In this document: positions 1 through 16,301 of the stretch, one piece after another
How positions within the stretch are numbered: the first letter of the stretch is position 1
How the letters are laid out: each line of letters begins with the position of its first letter
DNA from: Coriaria nepalensis
Taxonomy: Eukaryota; Streptophyta; Magnoliopsida; Cucurbitales; Coriariaceae
Reading direction: 5' to 3'
NCBI GenBank assembly: GCA_027186245.1
Contig: CP114496.1
Location: 379,501 to 443,500, forward strand
Length of the DNA stretch: 64,000 nt
Program-made: the position numbers and the translations under genes
The notes under the pieces: model-generated
Database searches by the model: none
What the model saw: the letters and a program-made list of their open reading frames with translations, nothing else
What the model was told of the DNA's origin: nothing

Positions 1-121
1 ATAATTTGATCAAAGGATAAATTTGCTGACTTTCTAACTAAAGCTGTCTCAAATCTAATGTTTGCAAAGTTCCTAGATAAACTGAACACGTGTGATATCT
101 ATGCACTAATTTGAGGGATAG
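1..121 (+). mobile_element. 3' end of a Ty1/copia pol gene (RNase H tail)
   Basis: A frame on the plus strand reads like the last residues of a copia polyprotein: a 'DKFADFLTKAV' segment followed by 'LDKLNTCDIYA' and a stop. This matches the usual 'ADxLTKxL...LDKLG..D' tail of copia RNase H. Just after the stop is a purine-rich run, TTTGAGGGATAG, in the place of a polypurine tract, and then TGTTG at 122, as expected for the start of a 3' LTR. The element continues to the left, outside the window. The family call is an inference from this short tail. Confidence 0.6.
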
Positions 122-472
122 TGTTGCCGATTGAAAATACCCTTTCTTAATGAGCATATTCTAATGTCCAGAGTAAATCAAGTATCTGTAAAATGGTTAG
201 CTTAGCTTTAGTGGTAGTAATGATCGGTGGTTGTAAAAATGGATATAAGTTCCCTTATTGTAAACAGATGAATGTGAGAAACATAACTAAATAGTTTCCT
301 ACATTTCAAACTGTGTAAACACATCTAGAAGTTTATTGAAGCCTAAGGGCTATGGCTATTACACTATGTTTTTTTTTTTTAAGATATTGGAAAAGCTCTA
401 TACTCATTTGAGCTAACATGTAAACTCTCTCTATATGTCTTAAAAGAGTGATGGTGCTATCTATGCTAAAGA
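122..472 (+). mobile_element. Probable 3' LTR or remnant next to the copia tail
   Basis: The sequence begins TGTTG directly after a polypurine-like tract, as a copia LTR would. I cannot define its right end. No CA end followed by a target duplication is clear, and the minus-strand FRO stop codon lies at 473-475, so the two features nearly touch. The partner LTR would be outside the window. Confidence 0.35.
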
Positions 473-3381
473 CTACAGTGTGAAGTTGAGGGAGTGGAAA
501 TTGAAGCACAGTTTATTTCGCTCTCCACTCATTTTGCAACTTCGAGAGTTTTGCTTGCATGCTATTGCCACCGACTCCTTCATTGATTCCGGTCCACAAA
601 CCAAAACTCCGACCTCTCTTTCACCAATTTCGTTTCGAAATCCCGAGAATATATCTGTTAAATCAACCACTGGTCAAAAATACATTTTATTCATGTTTAA
701 ACTAAAAAGATTGCAACCAAGTACTACCTTGAAAGTTTGGTCTTCTTCCGAAATGAATTTCATGTTCTTCAAGTACACTCCTTGTTGTTGCTGAATTGAT
801 TAGCTCCATGTCTTTTCCTCCTTGTTTTTGCAAGATTGGCGGAGCACCTTTCTTTAATCTTCTCCATCTCAAAGCAATAGCTATAATCGCACAGCTTAGT
901 ACGGCTAGAAAGAAGGATGCAATGAGAAGCAGATCTAAAACCGAGGAAGCTGTCTTATCTTTAGCGACTTTGCCGTGTTTCGGGATTTTCTTTACTTTCT
1001 TATCGGCCGGAACAGCTATACGGTTGAAACAAATTAGGAAAAAGAGGAACACAACGGACGATATCATAGTTATACCTGCCATCCAAAGTACACTTCCGAG
1101 CCCTTGTACGGGGTTATTCGAACATTTTGTGCTGAAATTTGTAGTTTGTATTTGAGAGAAGCGTTCTTTCATTAGTTCACTTAAACTTTCACCCGAATCC
1201 TCTTCTTTAGTCACAAATACTTTGAGTTTTAGATTCAATCCTTCGGACGATTGCTCAGAAAGTAAATCGGAGATTGAATTCAACAAAGAAATGTCTTGAG
1301 ATTTCTTCACCACGTGTATAAGTTGTATTCTCATTGGGAATTTGTATCTGCTCCCAGCTTTGGCTGAACTTGACAAATTCCCGGCTTTAGCCGAACCGAT
1401 TTCTTGCAAAATGCTTAGAATTGGTGTTATTCCGATTCCACCCCCAATAGCAAGCAAACTATCATAACTACAAAACAATTTAAACCCGTTTCAATGTTTT
1501 TATATTTGGTGTGGAAAAATATGAAAAACAGGTTTGAAATTAGATTTTCTCACCTCAAGAAGTCCATAGAGGCTGGCTCATAAGGGCCTTCAATTGCAAC
1601 CGGTATGCACTTTAGTGGAACCGAATCCAGTTCGAGATTGTTGTTTATCATTTCATAGAGAGAATTAGTCCATGATCCTTCACATTTGATCATAATCGAA
1701 ATTGTATAATCATCAACTTTAGAACTTGAAGTTATGCTAAAAGCATGCCATTGAAATTTCGATATGCTTGGAATTTTCACATAAACAACACTTGTTGGCG
1801 CGTACTTTAGTCCTGAAAATTGCCCAATACAACAATCTTAATCATGAAATTTTCTAAATTTTCTCTAAGGGACGGAGAAACTTACTTGAATCCTTTGGAA
1901 GAATAAGTTCTACGGATTTGCATGGAAACACTCGAGCGGATAGAATGCAACTTTCGGGTCTTGATTGTATGATCCGGAGGATCTTGTCAAGGCCGAAGAG
2001 AAAGATTCCGGAAAAAACCGTGTAGAAGTGTCTATCTCCAGCATGAAACAAGTAAAATACTAGAAATATGATGTATAGATGGTGTGTAAAGTAGAATATC
2101 TCAAACGTTTTCCTCCTTACTTGAGGAAGAGATGTGATCCATATCACTAAACCGGTAACCAAAGTTATCTCCCCTGCAAGGTATATCCGCCCTGAACTCT
2201 GCCATTTCCGCGTCTATTTTCAAGTGATCACCAAAAACCAAAAAAAAATAATTTTGAGAAAACTTCAACCTAGATTTATATGGGAGTTATTTCATCTTAT
2301 TTTTCGTTTTTTAAAGAGAAGACAAAGTAGTTTGATTGTGGGAAATCAAACCCTTCAATCGTGAAAACTAGTGTGAAGTTTGGCATAGAATCCTCTACCA
2401 GTTTGTTAAAAAAAAAGAATTATCAACTAGGAATTACCTCATCCCGAATATACTGGCTGACCCCCCAAACAAACAAGGTGCTTCCACCATGACAAGTAGC
2501 AAAGAATATCATTGAGGTCCCGAGCCATATATGGTATTTAACCGAAGCTTCGAACTGTATTCCGAGCAATCGGAATAAGGATAACCCTCTTAGGATCGGA
2601 AGAAGAAGTAGAGCCAAACAGGCTTCTGCTAACAACCCAAACCTTGTTGCCACCCTTAAATACTTAAGTTCCCAACTAAGAAAAAAAGAGAAAGAAAAGA
2701 AAAGGGCCAAAGCATAAGTAAAATATCAAACATATCAGATTCGATCAATTCATCTGTACTACTTACATTTTCAACTCGAGCGATTTGATAGGCATTAACT
2801 TGATCAAATCGCCTGAAATCTGTGCATAGAAAGTCCATGCTAGAAAGAGGATGAAGAGAGAAACAGAGAGAATCTCAATACCGGACAGAACTCCGACAAG
2901 TCTGCTCACGACAAGCGGATTCGAGAAAGTTGTTGAATAGGTTGCTTGTCTTTCAAGAAATGAACCGGGAATTACAATCAAAACAAGTTCTAATTATTTT
3001 ATGTCATAAGTAAACTGTTATGTATAAAACACAGCTAAAACTTTTCTACCTTCTATATGGCTTCCAAGATAGGAGATTCAAGTAAACAAGACCAACTATT
3101 GTCAAACCAATTAGAGGAAATGTGAATACAGCAAAATTCAGACCTGCAAATTAACAAGTACTATATGTATGAACATAAGTACGTTTATAAAGAGAATACT
3201 AAAAAGAGTAGAGTAGTATACCGTAATATCCGACAATGGTGGATCGAGTGCCATCTTCGGCTTTTTTCCATTGTCTGATCCAAAGATCTGTGGGTTTGAG
3301 TAGCCAAAGAGAGACCCATCCACAAAATATCAAGATCATTAACACTCTTAGAGAAGCAAGAAGAGTGGTTTTTGTGGCCAT
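473..3381 (-). CDS. FRO: Ferric reduction oxidase (ferric-chelate reductase), FRO2/FRO4-like
   Basis: Membrane flavocytochrome that moves electrons from NADPH through FAD and two hemes to reduce Fe(III) or Cu(II) chelates outside the cell for uptake. Eight exons, in gene order: 3381-3222, 3143-3050, 2949-2767, 2675-2438, 2213-1886, 1812-1554, 1467-728 and 654-473. They join in one frame to 727 aa, within the usual 700-750 for the family. The N-terminus is hydrophobic. Candidate heme ligands are His194/His208 (KYHIWLG...CHGG) and His269/His282 (FTHHLY...FHAG). The FAD-binding motif is WHAFSIT (356-362), the nucleotide-binding motif GGGIGITP (about 429-437), and the C-terminus holds VLVCGPESM. 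A hydrophobic segment and a basic stretch lie in the insert of exon 7, as in other FROs. Root or shoot type cannot be settled from sequence. Confidence 0.92.
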
Positions 3382-5583
3382 TGCTTTATTTCAACTTTTA
3401 AGAAGGTGTTTTATGCATTCATTTTAGTATGAAGAACATGAATTTATACAGGAAGAAATTTTTTGAGAAATCTGGATACCGACTTCATCTTTTTTGTAAG
3501 AGGTTGATGATGATCAAATTGTGGACCCCCACCCCACTTTAAAATAAGAGTGCAACAAGTGCTTATCAATGGTAAAGCCACTTTCTTCTTAACACGACAA
3601 ATGGAGAAAGTGTTCCTCTCTATTCTGCGTATATATATTCTTAGTAGTTGTTTTTCATTCTGGGACCCACTTACATCAAACCACCAAACCTCAATATTAT
3701 AGATGAGATTTATCTTGATATTTTGAATTAGTCGGTCAAAGGGTATCTATTGTTCTCTTTATCATAAGAAAGTAGATATCAAATCAAAGCTTTTGAAAAT
3801 TGAGAATGTAATTTTGGCTCTTATTTGAGATTTGAAGACGTGTGTGCCTTTCTCTCTTGAGTGTCTTGATTGTTAGGAGGAACCTTAGCGGTGGGTGGGA
3901 TTCATGGACCATCAAACACTACTTCTCAATCCCTTTTTTTTTCTTCACTGTTCAACTTTTTGTCAATTATTTCTCTTGATTTTTTTTTTGTTCCTATTAG
4001 ATTACATGGGTTCTTCTTAACCTCATCTTAACTAAATTAATTGGGTTAAAAGGTTAAAAATCTCTTATTTTTGTGTGAGGGGCTAAAATTTCCGGCATTT
4101 TATAAGCGGAATAAAAACTTCTTATAAATTATCCTTCAATTTCTTTTATTTATGTAATAAAAACTTCCAGCATTGTATTGACCGTCGCGGATAAACCAAT
4201 CATCGCCGCCGAAGAGAGCCATCTCCCCATACAATCATCAACGACCACTCCTCTCTCAATCAAGATCTAGGTTCAAAACCCGGACTTGGGTTCAAACCTA
4301 GATCATGGCCGTCGGAGGTGGCTGCCTTCTATGACGGTGATTGATATAATAAAAGTAAAAGAAACAAAATGAATCACGAGAGAGAAAAAATTACTAAAAT
4401 TAAGAGTTTTTTTTTTTTTCAAATGTTAGCTGACGTATTTTGCATGCCATGTCAAGAGATATAAAATATTGTATGAGAGATAATTTGTATAACTTATTAC
4501 AAAATATAAGATCTTTTTACTCATTAAAAAAATGTAAGAGTCTTTTTGTCGTCCCCCTTATAAAATGCATGGGTTCTTCTTTAACCTTGAGTCCAATCAT
4601 TGTTTTCAATTATTGAGATTTTAGTCAATCTTAACTTATGTTATGAAAACTAGTACTTTATAGCCTAAACTATTATTACACTTTGGGTCAAAAACACCTT
4701 GTAGCTTAATCATCATCCATCAATATGATAACAAAATGGTCTATTAGTATGATCTTATTATCAATAGTGTGTGTAACATCAAAGCATATTGCGATAGTGA
4801 CATGATCACCAAGGTAGAATGAATGCACTCAATTAAAAGGCATTTGTGGTTTAAATATTTATTCATTGACGATCCATTTGTAAATAGAAAAAATGGCACC
4901 ACATATGACATATTAGGGGTATCTAAAAATACTATAAGGATCGGTATTAGATGATACCATCTCAAATTTAATTTTATCGGTATTGGTATTAGTATGATAT
5001 TAAAATTATTATCGAAAATTATAATAATTATAAATAATATTTTTTTTAAGAAGGGGAAATTATATTATAAATTAAGAAGGAGCACCCTAGATAATAAGTT
5101 GGAGGACGAGGTGATAGCGGTTTTTGATGCGGATGGTGGTTGAGTTGAAAAAAAAAAAAAGAAAAGAAATAAGAGAGATAAAATAATTAAAATTTTAATA
5201 TTAATTTCTTATATTAACGTTAATTGTAGTGGTAATTAAAAAACGAAATATAAGGAGGATACCGAGCGACCAAAGTAGATTAGAAAAATGTCAAATTAGA
5301 AAAGGGATAAAAACATAAAGAATTTTAAATTTATTTAATAATATGATAAAATAATGTTATTTATATTTAATAAAATTGAGAATTTATTATAATTTAAACT
5401 TAAAATTAATTTTTTTTTTAATTTCTAATATTTTAAGAATTTATTATAATTTATACTAATTATTGGGGTTATCATAATTTTTAAAATACTTATGTATAAA
5501 AAAATTACACTTTTCATGCCCAGCTCAAGTGACTACCTGCCTTGGGTTGGCTTCATTCAAAAGAAAATAAGATTGGTAAAAAG
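3382..5583. other. Intergenic, FRO upstream region, no gene seen
   Basis: The first few hundred bases should hold the FRO promoter; no motif was certain enough to mark. From about 4080 the sequence is AT-rich with poly-A/T runs. The patch at 4180-4350 is more GC-rich and carries 'GATCTAGGTTCAAA' and its inverse 'TTCAAACCTAGATC' (about 4264-4304), a small inverted repeat. About 5040-5460 is low-complexity A/T sequence that resembles 31200-31560, so both may derive from one old repeat. Nothing here codes for a recognisable protein. Confidence 0.5.
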
Positions 5584-6156
5584 TAAGGGTAGACATTTTT
5601 CTCATCGGGAACGATATAGGTAGTCCCGTTTTCGTTCTTGTTATTTTGATATTGGTACTGGAAACGAGAATGAACCCTTTAATCTCGGTTTGGTACCGTA
5701 TTACGAGATTGAGAATAAGACTAATACTACACCAGGATTCCCAATCAATATTTTATTTTAATTTTTTAAATAATTATTAATTATTTAATTGATGTAATAA
5801 TTAAAATTTGAGTTTATAATTCTTTGAATCTTATAACTTTAAAATATCATCAAGTCGATAGAAAATTAACAACAAAAGTTTATATTAAAATCATAAGTAA
5901 AATTAATTCAACACTTATAATTATATTATTATTATGATTAAAAAATTAAATTTTTTAAATTTTTTTCTTAGATATTATTTGGGAATGGGAATTGGAATGG
6001 AATGAAAAGTGGTCATGTTTGCATTCCCATTCCAGGTCCACAATATCGGGAACAAGAACGAGACAAGACCAATATTTTAATTCTCGGACAATATTGGGAA
6101 TATGAATATAATAAAATTAGAATTCTGATCAGGAACGGAAAAAATACTCACCCTTA
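5584..6156. mobile_element. Non-autonomous hAT-type MITE with 8-bp target duplication
   Basis: The left end reads TAAGGGTAGACATTTTTC. The right end, read on the other strand, is TAAGGGTGAGTATTTTTTCC. These are imperfect terminal inverted repeats of about 20 bp. The flanks are GTAAAAAG (5576-5583) and GTAAAAAC (6157-6164), an 8-bp direct repeat with one mismatch, the duplication size typical of hAT elements. The 573-bp body has no open frame; it carries internal repeated words such as GGGAACG, ATTCCCATTCC and 'AATATTGGGAA'. It would have been moved by a transposase from elsewhere. Confidence 0.75.
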
Positions 6157-6839
6157 GTAAAAACCAAAGATTATTAAAAAAATAAAAAATAAATTAAGAG
6201 TGTATATACCTTTTTATTATGATCACATTTCTTAAATCTTAAGTTTTATTCAAGAAGATAGCATCAAATGTTTAAACATTGGGGAATAAACTATTGAAAA
6301 AAAATTACATAATCCAAATACACTCTTTATGAGCAAAACTCATAAGCACCAAAATAAATACCCTAACTAATAATATCTAAAGAAAAAATTCAATAATATT
6401 ACAGCTAGTAATACCATGAGTGTTTGGTTCTTCTTCTTCATAGCGTTTCAGATTTCATTATTAGCATGCCCAAGATTCAAATATCAAAATTTATCTAAAG
6501 GGTAGATTAGATTGAATAAATGTCACAATAATATCGTTATTAAAGATCTAAACTTAAGTAGAAAAAATTGAAAAAAAGCTTAGATCCTAACTTAAAAGCA
6601 AAAGTCCTAAGCAAGAACCCAAGAGTGGTGGTAGAGCTTGATCTCAAGAATACTAAGAGAATATATAGTAATATGGAAAACTATATTTTGTATTTCTTAA
6701 TTTGTGTTATGCCTTGTACATAGTACATATGAGAGCTATTACAACGATTGTAATATATTAATAAGGAAATATAATCAACAATAAAGAGAGAATAATTTGT
6801 GGAGATAGTCATTGGTTGATAAGTGGAAAAATGGGCCTT
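6157..6839. other. Intergenic AT-rich sequence, part possibly a copia 3' LTR
   Basis: No coding potential. The part nearest 6839 follows the RNase H end of the minus-strand copia element and is where its 3' LTR would lie. Because no second copy is recognisable on the other side of the element, I did not call LTR limits. Confidence 0.35.
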
Positions 6840-9800
6840 TTAGGCTGGTAACATGAAATGATTTGTGGACTTTCCTTCTATAGGCCCCCACGAGATTAAT
6901 AGTGCGGAATCGACATTGAGCTTGTCTTGGAGTGTGTTGAAATGGTTGTTGATGAGTGGCTTTGTGAGGATGTCAGCAGATTGATCTTTGTTGGAGATAA
7001 AGCTGATAATGAGTTGCTCTTGATGAACTTTTTCATAAACAAAGTGAAAATCGATCGCGACATATTCAGTCCGAGAGTGATTTACCGAATGGGTGGCTAG
7101 ATAGGTGGAATCGAGATTGTCACACAAGAGAGTTTGGTGTTTAATTAACGGGACATGTAGTTCTTGAATGATGCTTTGTAGCTAAAGAAGTTCGGCGTTG
7201 GAGTTTATGAGAGCACGATATTCGGCTTCCGTACTAGATCGAGCAACAGTACGCTATTTTATGAGATTACGAAGATAAAATATTAGGGCTAAGAAGCACA
7301 AGATCCAGTAGTGAATCATCGATCATCAGGACACCTAGCACAATCGGCATTGGTGAAAACATAAAGATCAAATGAGGTACTTGGTTTAATGAGTAATTTG
7401 AGATGACAAGTACCTTGGAGGTAGCGCAAGATGCTTTCATGACTGCCCAAAGGTTCGTGGTCAGGCCTTTGCATGAATTGGAATACTTTGGTAACTGCAA
7501 AGGAGAGATCAGACCGAATTAATCATAAATACTAAAGTGTAGCCACGGTACTACGATAAAGAGTAGGATTATTAAATGCATCACTATCGATTAAGGTGAG
7601 TGCACGAGAGTTAGACATCAGGTTAGAAACCAATTTTCAGACATGCATATTCGTGCGACGTAATAAATCATGAATATAGCTTTGTTGAGATAAGTGTATG
7701 CCTTTAGAAGAATAAGATGCTTCAATACCCAAAAAATAATGAATAGGACCCATGTCTTTGAGGGTAAATAGTGTTTGGAGTTGACGAAAGATAAATTGGA
7801 TGGAGTCGGTAATAAGGATGTACCTATATAAAGAAGAAAAAGTGAATTGTCAACTTTAGAAGCGAAAAAACTAAGGCTTACGAGGGAGGAGCTCAATTTG
7901 ATAAATCAAGTGCAAATGGATTGTTTAAGGACAGAGCGCGATTTTCGAAGACAACAAACATGATGGGGAAGTCAGGATGAACGAAACTGGACGGTTGAAT
8001 CATATAAACCGTTTCGTGAAGATCGCCATGTAAGAATGCTCTTACATGTCGAGTTAGCGAATGGGCCATTGTTTGGAGATGGCTAGAGAGAGAACAAGAC
8101 GAATCGTTTGTAGTTTTGTAATAAGGCTAGAAGTTTCTTAGTAATCCGGATAATTGATAGAAATCATTGACAATGAGACAAGCCAGATAGCAGAACCGTC
8201 TAACTTTCTGTTTAATGCGATGGACCTCACAATAACCTATAAGATTTTCACTATGAGGGGGAGGGACAAAATCCCAAATACGAGGAGGAGGGCATCAAAT
8301 TCAAGATTCAGGTTCATTCAGGATGTTTGATGGCATGCATAATACACGTGGGTTCAATTTCGGTATGTGAGAAGGATGCAGCGAGTGCACGTCCATAAGG
8401 CACAGTGCCATGTGTACGAATTTTGGGGCAACTAATTTTCTTTTGTAGCTAAGTTTGATGCTGTGGGGATGGAGCATTAATTGATGGGTCCGTAGCACGA
8501 TCCTATAAGGGAGGAGAGACATTATTAATATGAGAAGTAGAAGTGGGAGATGAAGAAAGTAACATAGACTCATTAAGCAGGTTTGATGTGTGTTAGGCCG
8601 AATTAGGAGAAGTAGGCCCAACAGATTGGTGAGAGGGCATAGCATCATCATATACGGAAGGAGATGGAGGATTGGGCAGTGTTGGAGAACTGGGCCTAGC
8701 TGCTGGAGGTGTGTTGGGGAAGTTCCTGCAAAGAAGAAGATGAATTAGCATTAGATAAACTAAGTGGACGTCCTTGAATGATTTGGGCGGAAGTCAGATT
8801 GGGCTTAGGAGGTGGTTTTGTGTGACTTGTGAGCAGCCTACAAAAAGGGAAGATGTGAAGAAGTTGGATTCCAATTTTTTGAAAGTGTGTGTGAAGTCGA
8901 GGGAACTCGCAGTCCCAATCCATTTGAATTTCCTATTAAGAAAAAAAAAAAAAAAAAGCCTCAAGAAAGCATTGAAATGGATAAAAAGTAGACTTAACTT
9001 TCGATTTTTGTTTAAGCGGGAAAAACCGATTGTAATGATTAAAGTGATCCATAAAAGAAATATAATAACGATAACCTTCAAGAGATGGATTGGTAAACGT
9101 CCCCACATATTACTAAATAAAAGATCCAAAGGTGCATTACTAATAGAAGATGAATTGGAAAATGGTAAATTATGAATCTTAGCTTGTGCACATGAGCCAC
9201 AAAAAGAGTTCTTATTAGAAATAATAAATGGTAAATTATTAGATTTAAAAATGGATGAAACAATGTAAGTGCTTGGATGGCCGAGACGAGAATGTCAAGT
9301 TTCAAAATCAGGCCGCTCTCCCATGTAGACAAGTGTAGAGGACAACAACAAATTATCCGGGAAGAGGGGGTAGAGTCTATTTTTAGTCGGTCGGGTATAT
9401 AGTATAGCGTTCGTTTTGAGATCATTAATATAGAAAAATAATTAATGAAATTTAAAATAAATTATGTAAATTCATAGATAATAAATATTTTTTATTTTGG
9501 GATATATATAAGACATTATTTAAACGAACTAAAATATTAGGAGTTGATATCAAGTAGAATATCCAACGCATTCGATCGACAAACCTGTGCTATTATCGAC
9601 TTGGGCTGGCAAGAGGAGGAATTGGATTGCTGAGGTCTGAAGCTGCGATTACCACCAGGAGATTCACGAAATAAAGCTTTGTCATCGCTAGCTTGTCGCC
9701 CCAAAAGTTGTGATTGGGTGGTCCGCTAGAGTTTCTATTGAAAGTGTTATTGTTTGATCCTCCATGGTGATTTTTCTGGCTTAAATGGCCGGAGGAAGTG

Positions 9801-10042
9801 TTTCGACCTCGAGAAGCAACGTTGGTAGAGGCATAGGAGAGATCCACGGTTTGTTGGGCTTTAAGCCAAGCTTCATAGCTAAAGAGGTGACCATAAAGCT
9901 CTTGGAGTTTGATGGGTTGTGTGTGGGTGGTAATGGTTAAGATCAAAGGATCGTAGTCTGACCTGAATCCACCCAAGATGTAAGTGATAAGATTCAGTTC
10001 CAATGTCGGGCTTCCGATAGCCGATAGCTGCAAGAGAATCAA
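6840..10042 (-). mobile_element. Decayed Ty1/copia retrotransposon
   Basis: Read on the minus strand, the pieces come in copia order. Gag is at 10042-9593 ('LNLITYILGGFRSDYDPL', then a Gly/Asn/Arg-rich tail). The GAG-pre-integrase domain with WHSRLGHPS is near 9290. Disrupted integrase and reverse transcriptase follow, from about 9130 to 7260. The RNase H end at 7127-6840 has 'ISNKDQSADILTKPL'. Frames are broken by several stops and frameshifts, and the element is much shorter than a full 4.5-5 kb copia. An AT-rich segment at about 9430-9590 interrupts the gag-protease junction. No functional protein is expected. Confidence 0.8.
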
Positions 10043-10832
10043 ATATTTGATTATATATTTTGAAATATGTTTCGTATTTTAAAATATATTTTGATAATGT
10101 ATCATAATTTAAAAAAGGATAATATATTAAATTATACTGAATTTTTATTTTTTGATTAATTTTTAATAATTATAAAAATATTCTTAAAAATTTTAAAATT
10201 ATATTTTTTATTTTTTCTCTAATATTATGGACGCTAAACTATTAATTAATTATTTATTTATTTCATTATAGCTTCTTATATCAAAACTCAAAATAATATC
10301 AAATTAGTCATTCTTAAAGAAATTTCAAGTTGCTCAAAAGAGAGACTCCTAAAAACGTTAGGGGATCCAATCACAAAGAAACAATTAATAAGGGCCAAGA
10401 TAAGAAAGACCATAGTATATAGGGACCAATTAGTAGTTTAGCCTAAATTAACTGTCACTCGGCAATGCTCCAAAACGACATCGTGTTTTGGTGGAAACTG
10501 GAGAGCTACAAATTTCGCGCAGAAAGTGAGAACAAAGAGAGCATCTTCTTCTCTCACGGAATATTTTCCCTCCCAATTACAGGTGGCAAGAAATTCATTT
10601 TCTGCTTCATTTTCTGGGGAAAATTCCACTCTGAATCTCAGAATTCCTGAAGGGAATAAGGTCATCTCGGTGCCTCACGTAACCAAGAAGGTTCAAATCT
10701 GCAGATATTTTTTTTTTTTTTTTTAAATTTCTGCTCCAGAGTCTGAAAGAATTTCTGGTCGTTTTGAAAATTTTGCCTTTTGGCTTTCAAACCCTAGACT
10801 TCAAACGCAACCGCACCTTTAGAGCTGCTGCG
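10043..10832. other. AT-rich spacer and RH30 promoter/5' leader
   Basis: From 10043 to about 10440 the sequence is AT-rich without genes and could hold the remains of the copia 5' LTR. From about 10440 composition shifts to balanced, gene-like sequence leading to the helicase start codon at 10833. This should contain its promoter and 5' leader. A poly-T run is at 10709-10725. Confidence 0.45.
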
Positions 10833-14516
<3,684 letters not shown>

Positions 14517-15980
14517 TTTTCTGTAAGTAGCCACTTAAATTAGCTTCCTCCATATGATGTAGAGATCAGATATTACTGTATTTCATACTTGAAGATTATA
14601 TGTTTTCTTTATTCTCTTGGTTTTCTCTATGGTCTATTATTGGTATGCCATGTTGTCACACGTCTAGCACGCGTTGCCTCATAATTGGTTGCCATTTTCT
14701 CATCATTATTTGATGATACGTAATTGTTAAATGTGCATTTTTCTGTTTTTTTAAAAAGTATTTACTAAGATGTCAAATATGATTAAAAGACTGTTCTCTT
14801 TATGATGTCCCAAAGATAAGCAACACATTAAAAGCATACTTAGTTGGGGGAGGGGGTAAGAAAAGAAAAAGTGGTTAGAAACTTCAGTTGTACCTAACTT
14901 TTGTTGGAAGTAATTATCGAATGAAGGTGATCTTTACTCTCTAAGTACGTAATTAGTCGACTGTTTTAGTTGTGATTTTGATGGAATGAGCAATGATTAA
15001 CAAAGACATGAGAATCTCTTTCTCTTGTAGCTAGTTGTGTCTGTCGGGTACCTTGTCTAATTTGAGGAGAAGAGCTATGATAATGATACTAACTTTTATA
15101 TATCAAGAAACCATATTATCTTCTTCACTTTTAATAACTCTTAGAGCCCCTTATTTATGCGTATCATTGTGATGTTTAAATCAAAACTATTCCATGCATC
15201 TGGTTATGTTGATGATAAGCAAAATAGTGGACCCTACTTTTCCCTACCCAACCTGGCCAGTGGCACCGACGGCCTCCATTATTGGAGGGAAGGCCAGCCA
15301 ATTTTAGCCTTTTGGAGGTACCCTCCGTCCTCTCAATTACATGGAGGACGGTTTTACAAACTTTTCTGCTTCCTTCTTATTCTATACTTATCATCATCCT
15401 TCTTCCACATTAGTTTTACCTCTATATATATAACCATCAATTTGATTTCAACGGTTTTAGAATTAGAATCCTAAACACGTTTTAAACTAATGTGATTTCA
15501 TAGAAATATGATTATAAAAGCATATATATTAAAATATAAGATCTTGATAATTCATAATGATTTGATGACGAAGGTAAAAACAAAATTTGGAATGATGCCG
15601 ACAAATACATGATAGAAAAGTTATTGGGATGGATTATGTCTGTAGTGGACCGATCTTTGATGTACATACAATATCGATGTGATATAAGATATTAAGATGT
15701 GATGATGTAAAATTAATATATACGGTTTATTAAAAATATATCTCATAAGTAAAAGGAAAGTCTTGATCGGGATTGGTCATTCATATCATTATTAATTGGT
15801 TTTGCGATGATTGTTATATATGAATTTGAGATTTTATCTTAAAAATTAATTGAGAATAAGAATAGTTAACAATTCTTTTTTTTTTATATTATATAAAATA
15901 CGAGACTTTATTTTTTAAATATGAAATATATTCTTAATATGTTAAAATTAATCGGTTCATCAGAAATACGGTACATTCAA

Positions 15981-16017
<37 letters not shown>

Positions 16018-16301
16018 GTATGAAGATACTATTTATGTTTTTATTATATGAAAACAATTACATGAATTGAGAAAAAAAAAAAATCTCTAACTAACTACTC
16101 ACCGTTTTTTTCAATGAAAAAAAGGAAAGAAAGAAAGAAATATATTCATCTCAAACCCCTTTCTGTATGGATCAAATTCATATTCCCTGTTACTATCAAC
16201 ATTAAAGTGTAAAATTTTTTCTTCTTTAAAGACAGAAATTATGTATTAAAAAAAAAAAAAAAAAAAAAGGAGATGGATGAAAAATGAATTTACATTACTC
16301 G
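14517..16301. other. Intergenic between RH30 and the MYB gene
   Basis: Contains the 3' ends of both converging genes. A GC-richer island at about 15230-15355 forms two neighbouring hairpins (see findings). The rest is AT-rich, with a (TA)n microsatellite at about 15985-16012 and a long poly-A at about 16248-16268. No open frame resembles a known protein. Confidence 0.5.
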
